Shown here: piece by piece, positions 13,461 through 22,717 of the stretch
How positions within the stretch are numbered: position 1 is the first letter of the stretch
Layout of the letters: the number at the start of each line of letters is the position of its first letter
NCBI GenBank assembly: GCA_038363925.1
Contig: JAQQWL010000001.1
Coordinates: 62,001-126,000, forward strand
Reading direction: 5' to 3'
DNA: 64,000 bases
Source: Apiospora phragmitis
Lineage: Eukaryota; Ascomycota; Sordariomycetes; Amphisphaeriales; Apiosporaceae
Position numbers and translations under genes: made by a program
The notes under the pieces: generated by a model
Databases searched by the model: none
Told to the model about the DNA's origin: nothing
Seen by the model: the letters and a program-made list of their open reading frames with translations, nothing else

Positions 13461-14137
13461 TGTTACAACCCGACCTAACCATGCGGCCAAGACCCCACTC
13501 GCCGGAACGGGTTTACCATGCCCCAACCAGGCTACGACGTTACAGCCACCGACCGCACTGCTAGCCACACCAACATGAACTCCCCCATACTGCAGAAGCA
13601 CGTAACCACAAAAATGTCCCAGGCAACGAAAGGATGGACCCGACCCAGGAGAGAAACGAGGGAGGTATCACGTGACAAGGAACGACTGGATCACCGCTCC
13701 GCCAGTGAGCCAGGGGCCACGGGATCACGACGCTCCAAGTGAGCTACTGGAATGGATCACCGTGATCCAAGGGATGGATCACCGTGAGCCAACAACAGGA
13801 TCACCGTGAGCCAACGGGCGATCCAACGGATCAGTAAGGAAGAGATTAGATATATAACGGTAGACGTTCCCTATATATTTTATATAAATACTCTTTACCT
13901 TAGTAATTAATTTAAGTATTAATCTTAACTTATTAATAAGGTAAACAGCCTTAACGAAACTATTATAAATATTTTCGAAGTTTACGCGCCTTAGTTACCT
14001 TTGTTTTTACGAGTTATTACTTATTATAGCGATAGAAGCGACTTTTATCGCACGTTTAGATACTCTCTCGTATTATTAATATAAACCCCAGTACGTCTTA
14101 CTAGGTTTCTTTTAAAACTTAAATAACGTTCGTTATA
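13461..14137 (+). repeat. solo LTR of the element A family, 5' half free of RIP
   Basis: This 677-bp LTR runs from TGTTACAACC to cgttata and is flanked by AACTA at 13456-13460 and 14138-14142. Bases 13461 to about 13860 keep normal composition with many CA and TG dinucleotides, while the rest is RIP-mutated. Within the intact half, 13685-13830 holds about five degenerate copies of a 20-25-bp unit around GGATCACCGTGAGCCAAC. The 74-codon open frame at 13518-13742 lies in this LTR and is not supported as a gene. Confidence 0.8.
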
Positions 14138-14518
14138 AACTATTATACCCCGGCTAGGCTATAATATTATAATTATAGACCGCACCGCTAGTTATATTAA
14201 TATAAAACTAGACCTTTTTTAATAACGAGTAATAATAACACCACTTCGCTTAATAATAAAACGAATACGCTTATAAATAACGGCGGCCGTTAACAAGTTA
14301 CGTAACGCGACGAACGTTTAGGCGAGACCACTAAGCAGCGTAAAGCGTGATTAAAAGAGATCACTAAGTAACGCCGAGCGCGCTTAAACGAGATCACTAA
14401 GCAATAACGGATTAATAAAAAAAGGGTTAAATATATAACTATAAACGTTTCTTATATATTTTATATAAATACCCTTTATTTTAATAATTAATTTAAATAT
14501 TAATCTAATTTATTAATA

Positions 14519-16377
14519 ACGTTAGAGACCCACCTTCGGCGCCCCCCCTGCTTCGGAGCCCCTGTCAACCAGCCACCGGATTTTTCAACCCTTTTAATTA
14601 TTTCTAATTCCTCCACCAATTCTTAGTAGTTTTCCTTCAAACTTTATATACGGTACCAATAATTAATAATGAAGCAGTATTTCGAAAACGAGCTCTAGGA
14701 AGCGTTAAATTATATCGGAAACGGCGCTCTAATTAAGCGGGCTGCTCGGGAATACGGTATTCCCGAGTTAACACTCCGGAACCGAATTAACGGCTAACAG
14801 TCCAGATCGGAAGGTGCAGCTAATCTCTAGAGACTTAGTCCTAACCAAGAAAAGCACTTGTCATTATGGATTATCGCCCAGCAGGCTCTGGGGCTTCCTC
14901 CAACGCACGCCCAAGTACGAGAATTCGCCGAGCGCATCCTCCGAGCCCAAGGGGACCCCAATCCAATCGGGAAGAAATGGCTCCAGGCCTTTATACGAAG
15001 GAATCTTATTATAGAGGTCCTAAGGGCTCGAGCTATCGATTCAAAACGTGTTAATAGCGCTTCCGTTAAGGTAATTCGGTCCTGGTTTTAGCGGCTCGAA
15101 CAACTTAACATCCGGGAGATTAAGCTAATTAACCGTTATAATATAGATAAAGCAGGGGTCCTCGAAAGTATCGGATCGAACGGTCTAGTATTCGGAAGTT
15201 TTAAAAACCGGTCTATTCGAAAGAAACAGCCTGGGTCGAAAGCTTGGACCTCCTTTATCGAATATATATCAGTTCTAGGGCGTACGATCCCTCCGTTGGT
15301 TATTTTTAAGGGTAAAACCGTCTAATAACAATAGTTCCCTCTTAATTTAGGCCCTTTTAGGGACTAGTAATTCACCGCGACGGAAAATGGATGGATAACG
15401 GATGAAACGGCCGTCGAATGGCTCGAGAAAGTCTTTATCCCGAATACCGCCCCGGAAGACCCTTCGGAATACCGTTTACTCGTCGTAGACGGCTACGGAA
15501 GCCATATAACGACCGATTTTATATATTTATGCTTCCTTTATCGTATTCGTCTTCTTTTTTTACCCCCTTATACGTTCTACGTCCTACAACCCCTCGATCT
15601 AGCTGTTTTTAGCCCTTTAAAGACGGCGTACCGGAAGGTACTCGGAAATATAAACCAATTCTCGAACTTAACGGTAATCGGCAAGCGATACTTCCTTTAA
15701 TGCTATTAAAAGGCCCGTTTAGAAGCACTCTCGGGCCAGAATATCCGAAGTGGCTAGAGGGTAGCCGGCCTTTGGCCGGTAAGTATAATAAAACTACTAC
15801 TAAGCCCGCTTTTAGTTAGAAATACCCTCTATACGATATCTAATCCGGCTCGTACGGAGCCTAAAGGGTTTAGTAAGGCCTTTTATACGCCCCGGAATAT
15901 AATTCGTGGTTCGGATATTATTTAGTCGACCTTAAGGAAGTCGGTTGAATTTAAGGAGCAAGTCCGGCTTGCTAACCTATTGGAAAAGAATACAGTTACA
16001 TAACGGCAACTGTTCCGAAAGGTCCGGAAAGCATTCGATGAGAAGGACGTACAGGTGGCCGTCCTGGAGAGGCAGGTTGAAGCACTCCAGGCTCAACTGG
16101 AGGCTGCAAGGCCGAGGAAACGGAGGAAGGTAGATTTAAGCCCGAATTCGAGGTTCGCTATAATCGAAGATATACAGCGTACGTAAATAATTATTAGAGA
16201 AGCTGAAATTGCTTCTAATGAAGAGAGCGATAGTGAAATTAGTGAGGCTGGCTCTTGTATTGTTATTGCAGTAAGGACGAGCTAGATGGGCGATGTTGAA
16301 TTGAAGGGGTTGATTTGAACGAACTGGCTGAGAGGGGCTCCGAAGCAGGGGGGACGCCGAAGGTGGGTCTCCAACGT
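14519..16377 (+). mobile_element. pogo/Fot1-type DNA transposon P1, complete
   Basis: The element is 1859 bp long, with inverted repeats of about 45 bp (left ACGTTAGAGACCCACCTTCG, right end complement ACGTTGGAGACCC) and TA duplications at 14517-14518 and 16378-16379. The host LTR can be followed across the insertion. Base composition is much closer to normal than in the surrounding sequence, so RIP was light or the insertion is recent. Confidence 0.92.
14669..16285 (+). pseudogene. P1 transposase (HTH_psq, CENP-B-type HTH, DDE_1)
   Basis: The transposase cuts and re-inserts the element through a DDE catalytic core. From the ATG at 14669, an N-terminal psq-type helix-turn-helix (AAREYGIPELTLRNRI) is followed by a CENP-B/Tc5-type HTH (LSLWIIAQQALGLPPTHAQV, then GKKWLQAFIRR). 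The DDE_1 core reads IDKAG near 15150, PSEYRLLVVDGYGSHIT near 15460-15510 and FLPPYTFYVLQPLDLAVF near 15560-15610. The C-terminus is a coiled coil (VLERQVEALQAQLEAARP) followed by a basic RKRRK patch. Several in-frame stops are of the TAA/TAG type expected when RIP hits CAA or CAG, so this copy cannot make a full protein. The end at 16283-16285 is uncertain because that TAG may itself be a RIP product. Confidence 0.85.
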
Positions 16378-16579
16378 TAAAGTAAACAGCTTTAACGACT
16401 TTATTATAAATACTTTTAAATTTATACACCTTAATTATTTTCGTTCTTACGAACTATTACCTATTGTATCGATAAAAGCGGACTTTTATCGCACGTTTAG
16501 ATACTCTCTCGTATTATTAATATAAACCCTAGTACGTTTTACTAGGTTTTTTTTTAAAACCCGGATAGCGTTCGTTACA

Positions 16580-16858
16580 CTTATAAGCGAAATAATTATA
16601 TAAGCGAATTACTTAATTTTTAAGACTAAATATAATAAAGTATAAATTAAAATTATTATAGCGAATATAATTTATTAAAGTTAATCGGAATCTTTATCTT
16701 TAAATACCTCTATATTATTTTAATAAGTGCGCGTATTATGCCCGGGCTCTCTATAAATTCTATAGCGTTGTGAACGCGTCTCAGACGTCTTTATATAATA
16801 ACTCCTCCGACGCGATTCGTTTTATAACTATTTATTAATATCTTTTTAAAACTATAAG
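16580..16858 (-). mobile_element. pogo-type element fragment I
   Basis: It begins with the terminus cttataagcgaaataattat, the same TIR type as at 52561 and 61747, and continues with sequence matching 740-930, 59500-59640 and 61850-62040 (ends of other minus-oriented copies). It is cut at 16858 by the copia LTR at 16859. The rest of this copy is not found in the expected place. Confidence 0.6.
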
Positions 16859-17070
16859 TGTTAAAATAGCAGGAACTAAGGTTTTTTATATTACTCTAAA
16901 ATAGGTGCCACGTACCTGCGCGCACGAACCCCTTTTTAATTTTATTAAGAGGGGCATACGATGCCCCTCGTCGCTCGTATTAACAATAAAAATAAATAAT
17001 AAAATATAATAATATAACCTTAATTAAACCCGGAACCTATTTATATATACGTACGAAAACTTATTTAATA
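16859..17070 (+). repeat. copia LTR (5' LTR of K1)
   Basis: This 212-bp repeat starts TGTTAAAATAGCAGG and ends in tttaata (RIP form of TTTAACA). The same repeat occurs at 17152, 20544, 20999, 52590, 58440 and, inverted, 59056. A shared inner segment carries a short palindrome-like GAGGGGCATACGATGCCCCT. Confidence 0.85.
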
Positions 17071-17151
17071 TTAATTAGTAATTATATAAAATAATTATAA
17101 ATTAATAAGAATAAAAAGACGGTTTTATACCCTTATCGATATAAAGGCGAC

Positions 17152-17358
17152 TGTTAGAACAGCTGGAACTAAAGCTATCCATATTACTTTAAAAAGGGTG
17201 CTACGTACCTACGCGCACGAACCCCTTTTCTATTTTATAAAGAGGGGCATACGATACCCCTGGTAGCTAGCAGTAAAGATAAATATAAATAATAAAATAA
17301 GAACGATTAAACCCCGATTAAAACCGGAACCACCGTACGTACGAGAGCCCATTTAATA
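17152..17358 (+). repeat. solo copia LTR with TSD GCGAC
   Basis: This 207-bp LTR is flanked by GCGAC at 17147-17151 and 17359-17363. The empty site is preserved at about 52845-52860 in K2, where the same leader reads straight through ggcgaccgtg. It is therefore a solo LTR inserted in the leader of K1. Confidence 0.9.
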
Positions 17359-17870
17359 GCGACCGTATTAAAGAGCCCCGAGAATTTCCGCCCGTTAGAA
17401 ATTCGGAGGAAGAGCCGAATTAAATTAACCGTATAAGGAAGAACCCCTTTTCCTAAGTATATATTATAAAAAGGAGACTATGTTTCGAATTATATGCGAA
17501 ATTAATTAAGCTATATATAATTATATATTTAAATAACCTTATCGTACGATTTATAAAATAATAACCCTTATTAAAATAGAATTAATTACGGTCCGCGAAT
17601 CGAGACCGAGCCCGGATATATCGAAATTAGATAGACCGATAACTTTAAACCTCGAACTATTTACGTACGAAAAAGTATTTTAAAATACTTAAATCTTTTT
17701 AATAATTTTAAAAAAAAACGTTAACCTCGTTTTTTAAAAACTCGAACCTTTAAATATACTTTTTAAAAAAATAATACTCGAACTATTTATAACGTACTTT
17801 ATACGATACTTTTTAAAATATTATATATTAAAAATAAAAAGAACTTTCTTTTAAAAAGTAAGTACCCTAA

Positions 17871-19764
17871 CCACTTGGCCGTCCTACTACATAAGCAGCT
17901 ACCTAAATTAATTACCGATAAGCGAAGCCCCCTAACCCCCTTATTAATAATCGGAGGATATTACCAAAATCGTCACTTCTCGCGCTTTTTAGCTATGCCC
18001 ATCCCAGTCCCCGAATCCGCCATTTAGCGTACCATTTTAGCCGTACAAGCTAGCGAGTCGGAACGTGCAGCTTCTAAGAGACTTAAGGTACCCCGAGCCA
18101 CCTTACGCGACAGAATTAGGGGCAAACCGACCCGGACTGAGTCTAAGGAGTCCGTTAGGACCCTCTCTTCCGCCTAGGAGGAATATCTTAAGACCTAGGC
18201 TATCCGATAGGCGCAGCTAGGCCTTGCCCTTAAGTATAACGTGTTCCGGCTATTCGTCGCCCGGCTATTCAAAACGGACCAGCCCGCCTTGCCCTTTGGA
18301 ATCCACTGGGTAAAGCGATTCATCGCCCGTCACCCCAACCTTAAAACTATACTTACTATGACGATAGACTTTCGACGCGTCTACTACATATCTAAAAAGA
18401 ATATCCAGCTTTTTTTTTTTTTTTAAAGCAGGATTTTATTAAGGATATTCCCCCCCGATTTATTTATAATATAAATAAAATTAATAGCATTATAAGCTTT
18501 AATAATAATTACTATATAATTAATTTAATTAAATTAATTAAGATCTTTATTTAGAATACCGCTTATTACGAGTAAACGATTATTATAAAGTTTATAAATA
18601 TAAATAATATTATTTTTCCCTTTTTAATTATTTTTAAAGGTATTAATATATAATAGTAATAGTTTTTAAACCGCGGCGATAATTTTTATAACCTATATAT
18701 AAATTTTTAAAACTAGTTATTCGCCTATTTACCTAAAGGATAAATTAATAACGAGCTAGCGATAATATAGTTACGAAATATTTACTTATTACGAACGAAA
18801 CCGGAAAACCCGGAGCAATAACGGCTACTTATTTTAAACGGCTACGGGAATTACGTATAAAACTATTTTATAACGAAATATATAATTAATAAAGTTTAGT
18901 TAATATATTTACCGGTATATATTTCTTATATATTATAATTTTTAAATTTAAGTCCTTTTTCGGTTTTAAAGCGAAAGGTTTAAAATACTTTAATATTCCG
19001 TTATTAATTAACATTTAATATAAACGTAAGTAAGGCTAACTTTATTTAGGTATAATATCGAGCCCGGGAGTCAGCTTTTAAGCCCAGGGTGATAGCTAAC
19101 GGGTGGCGGGCTACCGGGATCTACCTACGAGACATCTCCAAGCCCCTAAACTCCCGGCTACGTAAATACGAACAAGGCCGCGGTTAAAAAGTGGTCCCTT
19201 TAGGCCTTAAACAACTTAACGACTAGTAAACACTTATCCGGGAAGCGCCTACACCTACTAGCTCCCGATATATACGTTAAATCGAAGCCCTAGCTCGTAA
19301 TAAAGATGTTTAACTTAATAGTACCTATAGGAGGCTACTATTCCGTAAGCTCGGAAAGGGGCTTAACTTTTTAAACGCCTAGTTAACTAGATTAGAACAA
19401 GAGAGGGACCGTTTACAGGCTGAGTTGGATAAAGTACGTAAGCTTAAGACCCGTCGGTAATTAAAGACCCTAATCGGGCCTTTATTACGATACAGGATGT
19501 GATGGCAGTTAAGGATGGAATGACAGGCCAGCAGTATAACCCCCGAGATGAATCAGGGGAAGATGAGACGATCTATGCTATCAACTCTGATTCCGAAAGT
19601 AATTCTAATATTATCAGTTGTATTGAAGTAGAAATCCGATAAGATTATATTTTTCCGGTTTTTTTCAAATAGTTATTAACAAAATAAACTTGGGTTACGA
19701 TATGGTCTGGTATTGAGTTTAGGTGGCTGCTTATGTGGTAGGACGGCTAAGTGGTTAGGGTACT
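17871..19764 (+). mobile_element. pogo/Fot1-type DNA transposon P2, complete
   Basis: The element is 1894 bp, with inverted repeats of about 47 bp (left end AGTACCCTAACCACTTGGCC; the right end is its near-exact complement) and TA at 17869-17870 and 19765-19766. The two ends keep normal composition; the middle (about 18420-19060) is heavily AT-biased. K1 sequence continues on both sides, as the alignment to 53320-53420 shows. Confidence 0.92.
17995..19642 (+). pseudogene. P2 transposase, RIP-damaged in the middle
   Basis: The ATG at 17995 starts a psq-type HTH (ASKRLKVPRATLRDRIRGK), followed by a CENP-B-type HTH ending in HWVKRFIARHPNLKT at about 18310-18350. The DDE_1 core is blurred by RIP from 18420 to 19060 (VIFKGI near 18640). 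The C-terminal coiled coil (LEQERDRLQAELDKVRKLKT) is readable at 19390-19450, and a final acidic stretch ends at the stop near 19640 after one frame change. Same family as P1 but a different subfamily by its TIRs. Confidence 0.75.
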
Positions 19765-20543
19765 TATTTAATATAAAATTCGAAAAATAAACCGAATATT
19801 ATTTCGGTTAAATTAACTGTACGTTTTAAAAAGAGCTTTATTATTACTTCGAAGGAAATAGAATTAATATACCGGTAAATGAATCTTTTAAAAATAAGCT
19901 CGTAAGTCTAGTATTACCGGCCGCTTTTACTTATTAATAGGACCGACCGATAAAACCGACTTTAGAAACCCGAAAAAGGGATATTCTATACTCTTCTCGA
20001 GAACAAATAATCGAATAACCGCCGCCTAAGCGAGAGTTACCCGGTTTCCGTACGGAGTAATTATTCGCGATATTACGGGATATTTTAAGCCCGACGTTTA
20101 CCCCTAGATTTTTAAGTATTTAAACGTCGTAAGATATCGTCCCTTTTTTTCTAACTCCGGTACCGCCGGACTAGACCGTACGATTATTTAGTCCAGCGTA
20201 CGTTATAAAGTACGATATCCCTCTAAGCCGAGCTATTTATAATAATAAGACCGATTAAAATAAAGTCGTCGCCCTCTTAAAGATATAGTATTTCGTAAAT
20301 TAAATAGGGATTATTATCGTACGATTAAAAAGTAAATAAGTCGAGATGTAATTAATTAAAATTTTAAAAATAAGATAATTTCAACGAATATTATTACCGT
20401 ACGCGTCGAGGCGTACGTTAAAAAGCTAGACTCGCACGGCGAATAAGAAAAGAAAAAATATAAAAAAAGAGAAAAGAATTTAAACGGTATAAAAGAATAT
20501 TAATTTATAAAATTAATAAAAGCAGTTCTTAACAAGGTGTAAC

Positions 20544-20752
20544 TATTAGAACAGCAGGAACTAAGGTTTTCTATATTACTCTAAAATAAGTGCCACGTGC
20601 CTACGCGTACGAACCCCTTTTTAGTTTTATTAAGAGGGGCATACGATACCCCTCGCAGCTCGTACTAAAGATAGATAATAAATAACAGATTACAGCAATA
20701 TAACCCCGATTAAACCCGGAACCTGTACGTACGTACGAAAGCCCATTTAACA
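20544..20752 (+). repeat. solo copia LTR with TSD GTAAC
   Basis: This 209-bp LTR starts tattagaacagcagg and ends atttaaca. GTAAC flanks it at 20539-20543 and 20753-20757. It is a second solo LTR of the same family inserted in K1. Confidence 0.9.
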
Positions 20753-20998
20753 GTAACGCTTAATATACGACGGAGCCCTAGTTATTATTACTATTTTCGG
20801 CCGACTAAAATAACTATTCGAAAAGACCTACTACTTAACCGAATTAATATTAAAAAGGTACAATATTACTTATACGGTTTAAATAGGTATTAAATACCGG
20901 ATTAGAGTAACTTAATCGTACGAGACCTTTATAAAGGGAAGGCTCGTATTTAAAAAGGGGAATAAGCTAACTCTATTACTAAAATAGAAAACTGCTAA

Positions 20999-21195
20999 TA
21001 TTAGAACAGCTAAATATCTATATTATTTTAAAAGGGGTGTTACGTATTTACGCGTACGAACCCCTTTCTTATTTTATAAAGAGGGTATACGATACCCCTC
21101 GTAGCTATTAAAAGATAAATATAAATAATAAAATATAACGATATAACCTCGATTAAACTCGGAAATAGTATATACGTACGAAAGCTTATTTAATA
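20999..21195 (+). repeat. copia LTR (3' LTR of K1)
   Basis: This 197-bp LTR follows the copia 3' end (ttaaaaaggggaataagcta), which is the same as before the 3' LTR of K2 at 58380-58400. Confidence 0.8.
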
Positions 21196-22470
21196 AAAAG
21201 AATATTTATAATTTTAACGAAACCGGCTTTTTTATAAATTAAATCTCGTTTAAAATAATTATTACTACTTTTAATTAATATTAAAAAGACTAGGGTAATA
21301 TAATAAAAAAACCGGGAATAAGTTATAGTTATTTAAGGCGTCGGATTATACGGTTACGTTATCCTTTTATGTATTATTTTTACCGGAAAAACGTACCTCT
21401 TTTTTTAATACGAAAACAGCTTATTATTACAGGATTAAGTAATTATAATTATTAAAAATAATTAATTTATAAATAAAAAAGGCAAGGATTAAATTCTATA
21501 TTTTAATTAATATATTAAGTTTTATACGAAAGGTTGTTATCGCCTTTTAGTCTTAAATAGCTACGAAAGTTATTACTCGATAACTTTCGAGCTTTATTAT
21601 AAAAAGAATTCGATTATTATACTTTATATACTTATTTATTCGTCGTATAAGCTTTAACCTTTTAATTTCGGCTATTTTCATATATTAAAAAGGTTTTATA
21701 CGAGCGTATATTATTTATATCTTAAAGGAATATTTTTTACAGATGTTTTTAAAAGCGTTCTAAGCGATTTTTACCGTTTTAAATATATAAAAAAGTTTTT
21801 AAAAAATAAGACTCGTTTTATATAACCCGGAATATATTATTTTATAGTTAAATATAAAACTACGTACTTTAATACTTCCGGGGACGTTTTTCGGCCTATT
21901 TATTCCTTAAAAATTAAAAACCTTAACTAACTTAATTAAAGCTTAATCTTAAACCGAATACGTTTAAAACCGTATTATATAGTATTAAAATAACTCTTCG
22001 ACGTTTATTTTAATTAGGTTTAACTAGATTATAAAAGGTATAACGTAGGTTATATACCGGCTCGCTCTTTTAAAAAGTAAGGTAAGCGTATTACAAGAAA
22101 ATAAATAAAATACTTAGCCGACGCCGTGGTACGAAAAAAAAACTGCTATAAAATAAAAGATTATTTCGTATATAAGATAAAAAAGACTTATAGTTTTAAA
22201 AGAACGTTAATAAATAATTATAAAATAAATCGCGCCGGAGTAATAGTTATATAAGAAAGCTTAAAACGCGCTCGTAACGCTAAAAAATTTACGGGGAGCC
22301 CGGGCATAATACGTGCACCTGTTAGAATAACGTAAAAATATTTAATAAAAACGATTCTAAATAGTTTTAATTAATTTTAAACGTTATAATAAAATTAATT
22401 ATATATTATTATATAACGTTTAAAGAAGTGAGAAATTAGACCGTGTAGGAAATTAAACCGTGGGGTACGT
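21196..22470 (+). mobile_element. pogo/Fot1-type element F, 5' truncated
   Basis: The right end is intact: its complement starts ACGTACCCCACGGTTTAATT and TA follows at 22471-22472. RIP-damaged DDE_1 transposase is readable: FTGKTYL-like near 21390, YRLLVLNSYESYYSITFELY at about 21540-21600, and a QPLDVGCF-like block near 21660. The N-terminal part and left TIR are missing, cut by the copia LTR at 21195. Same TIR family as element E. Confidence 0.8.
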
Positions 22471-22499
22471 TAATTAATAAAAAATTAATAATGTAATTT

Positions 22500-22717
22500 C
22501 TTTTAAAAAAGCTTTTAAACCGATTTAAATTATTAATTTAAATTCGAAAAACGATTTTAATATTATTAACTATATCAAAATTAAAACTCATTAAATTTAT
22601 AATTTTCCCATTTCTTTTTAAATAATTATTAATAAAATAAACTTAGGTTACGATATGGTTTAGTGTTAAGTTTAGGTAGCTGCTTATCTGGTAGGACGGC
22701 TTAGTGGTTTGGGTGCT
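22500..22717 (+). repeat. right-terminal remnant of a P2-type pogo element at the island border
   Basis: This stretch aligns with 19605-19764 of P2 (aaaataaacttaggttacga, ggtaggacgg) and ends with a slightly altered TIR (gtggtttgggtgct, in P2 gtggttagggtact). RIP-type AT bias fades within this element; normal gene sequence begins at 22718. Confidence 0.75.

Larger units (their letters stand above)
1..16579 (+). mobile_element. Ty3/gypsy chromovirus A, RIP-mutated, interrupted four times
   Basis: Degenerate reading of the plus strand gives, in order, an aspartic protease core (about 2560-2600, reading ALLDSG), reverse transcriptase (3100-3800), RNase H, integrase and a chromodomain (to about 12720), a polypurine tract (13389-13404) and a 3' LTR. 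The order protease-RT-RNase H-integrase-chromodomain is that of Ty3/gypsy chromoviruses. Four insertions split it: 638-2499, 4025-10895, 13461-14137 and 14519-16377. The 5' LTR is outside the window; 1-636 should hold gag, but no gag motif was confirmed there. CpA and TpG are nearly absent and stops are everywhere, so the copy is dead. The sequence after 16579 starts with cttat inside a pogo-type terminus, compatible with a TSD whose partner lies upstream of the window. Confidence 0.85.
13405..16579 (+). repeat. 3' LTR of element A, split by a solo LTR and a pogo element
   Basis: The LTR starts at 13405 (tattacgacc, RIP form of TGTTACGACC) right after the polypurine tract and ends at 16579 (gttcgttaca). 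Its own sequence is 13405-13460, 14143-14518 and 16378-16579, about 630 bp. It aligns base by base with the inserted solo LTR 13461-14137, which confirms the reconstruction. Both junctions show the expected target duplications (AACTA and TA). Confidence 0.8.
16859..21195 (+). mobile_element. Ty1/copia element K1, internally deleted, with three insertions
   Basis: It has a 5' LTR at 16859-17070 and a 3' LTR at 20999-21195. The interior matches both ends of K2 (52590-58640): the leader (17071-17870, 19765-20300) and the last pol residues plus 3' untranslated part (about 20385-20998, including TVRVEAYVKKLDS). RT, integrase and most of pol are missing, so K1 is a deletion derivative. Inserted in it are solo LTR 17152-17358, pogo element P2 (17871-19764) and solo LTR 20544-20752. 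The bases flanking the outer ends (ataag and aaaag) do not match exactly. Confidence 0.72.

Noticed and set aside
13518..13742. 74-codon frame as a coding gene
   Set aside because: It lies wholly inside a solo LTR and covers its short tandem array.
13685..13830. possible CRISPR-like array of GGATCACCG units
   Set aside because: Degenerate repeats without regular spacers, in a fungal LTR.
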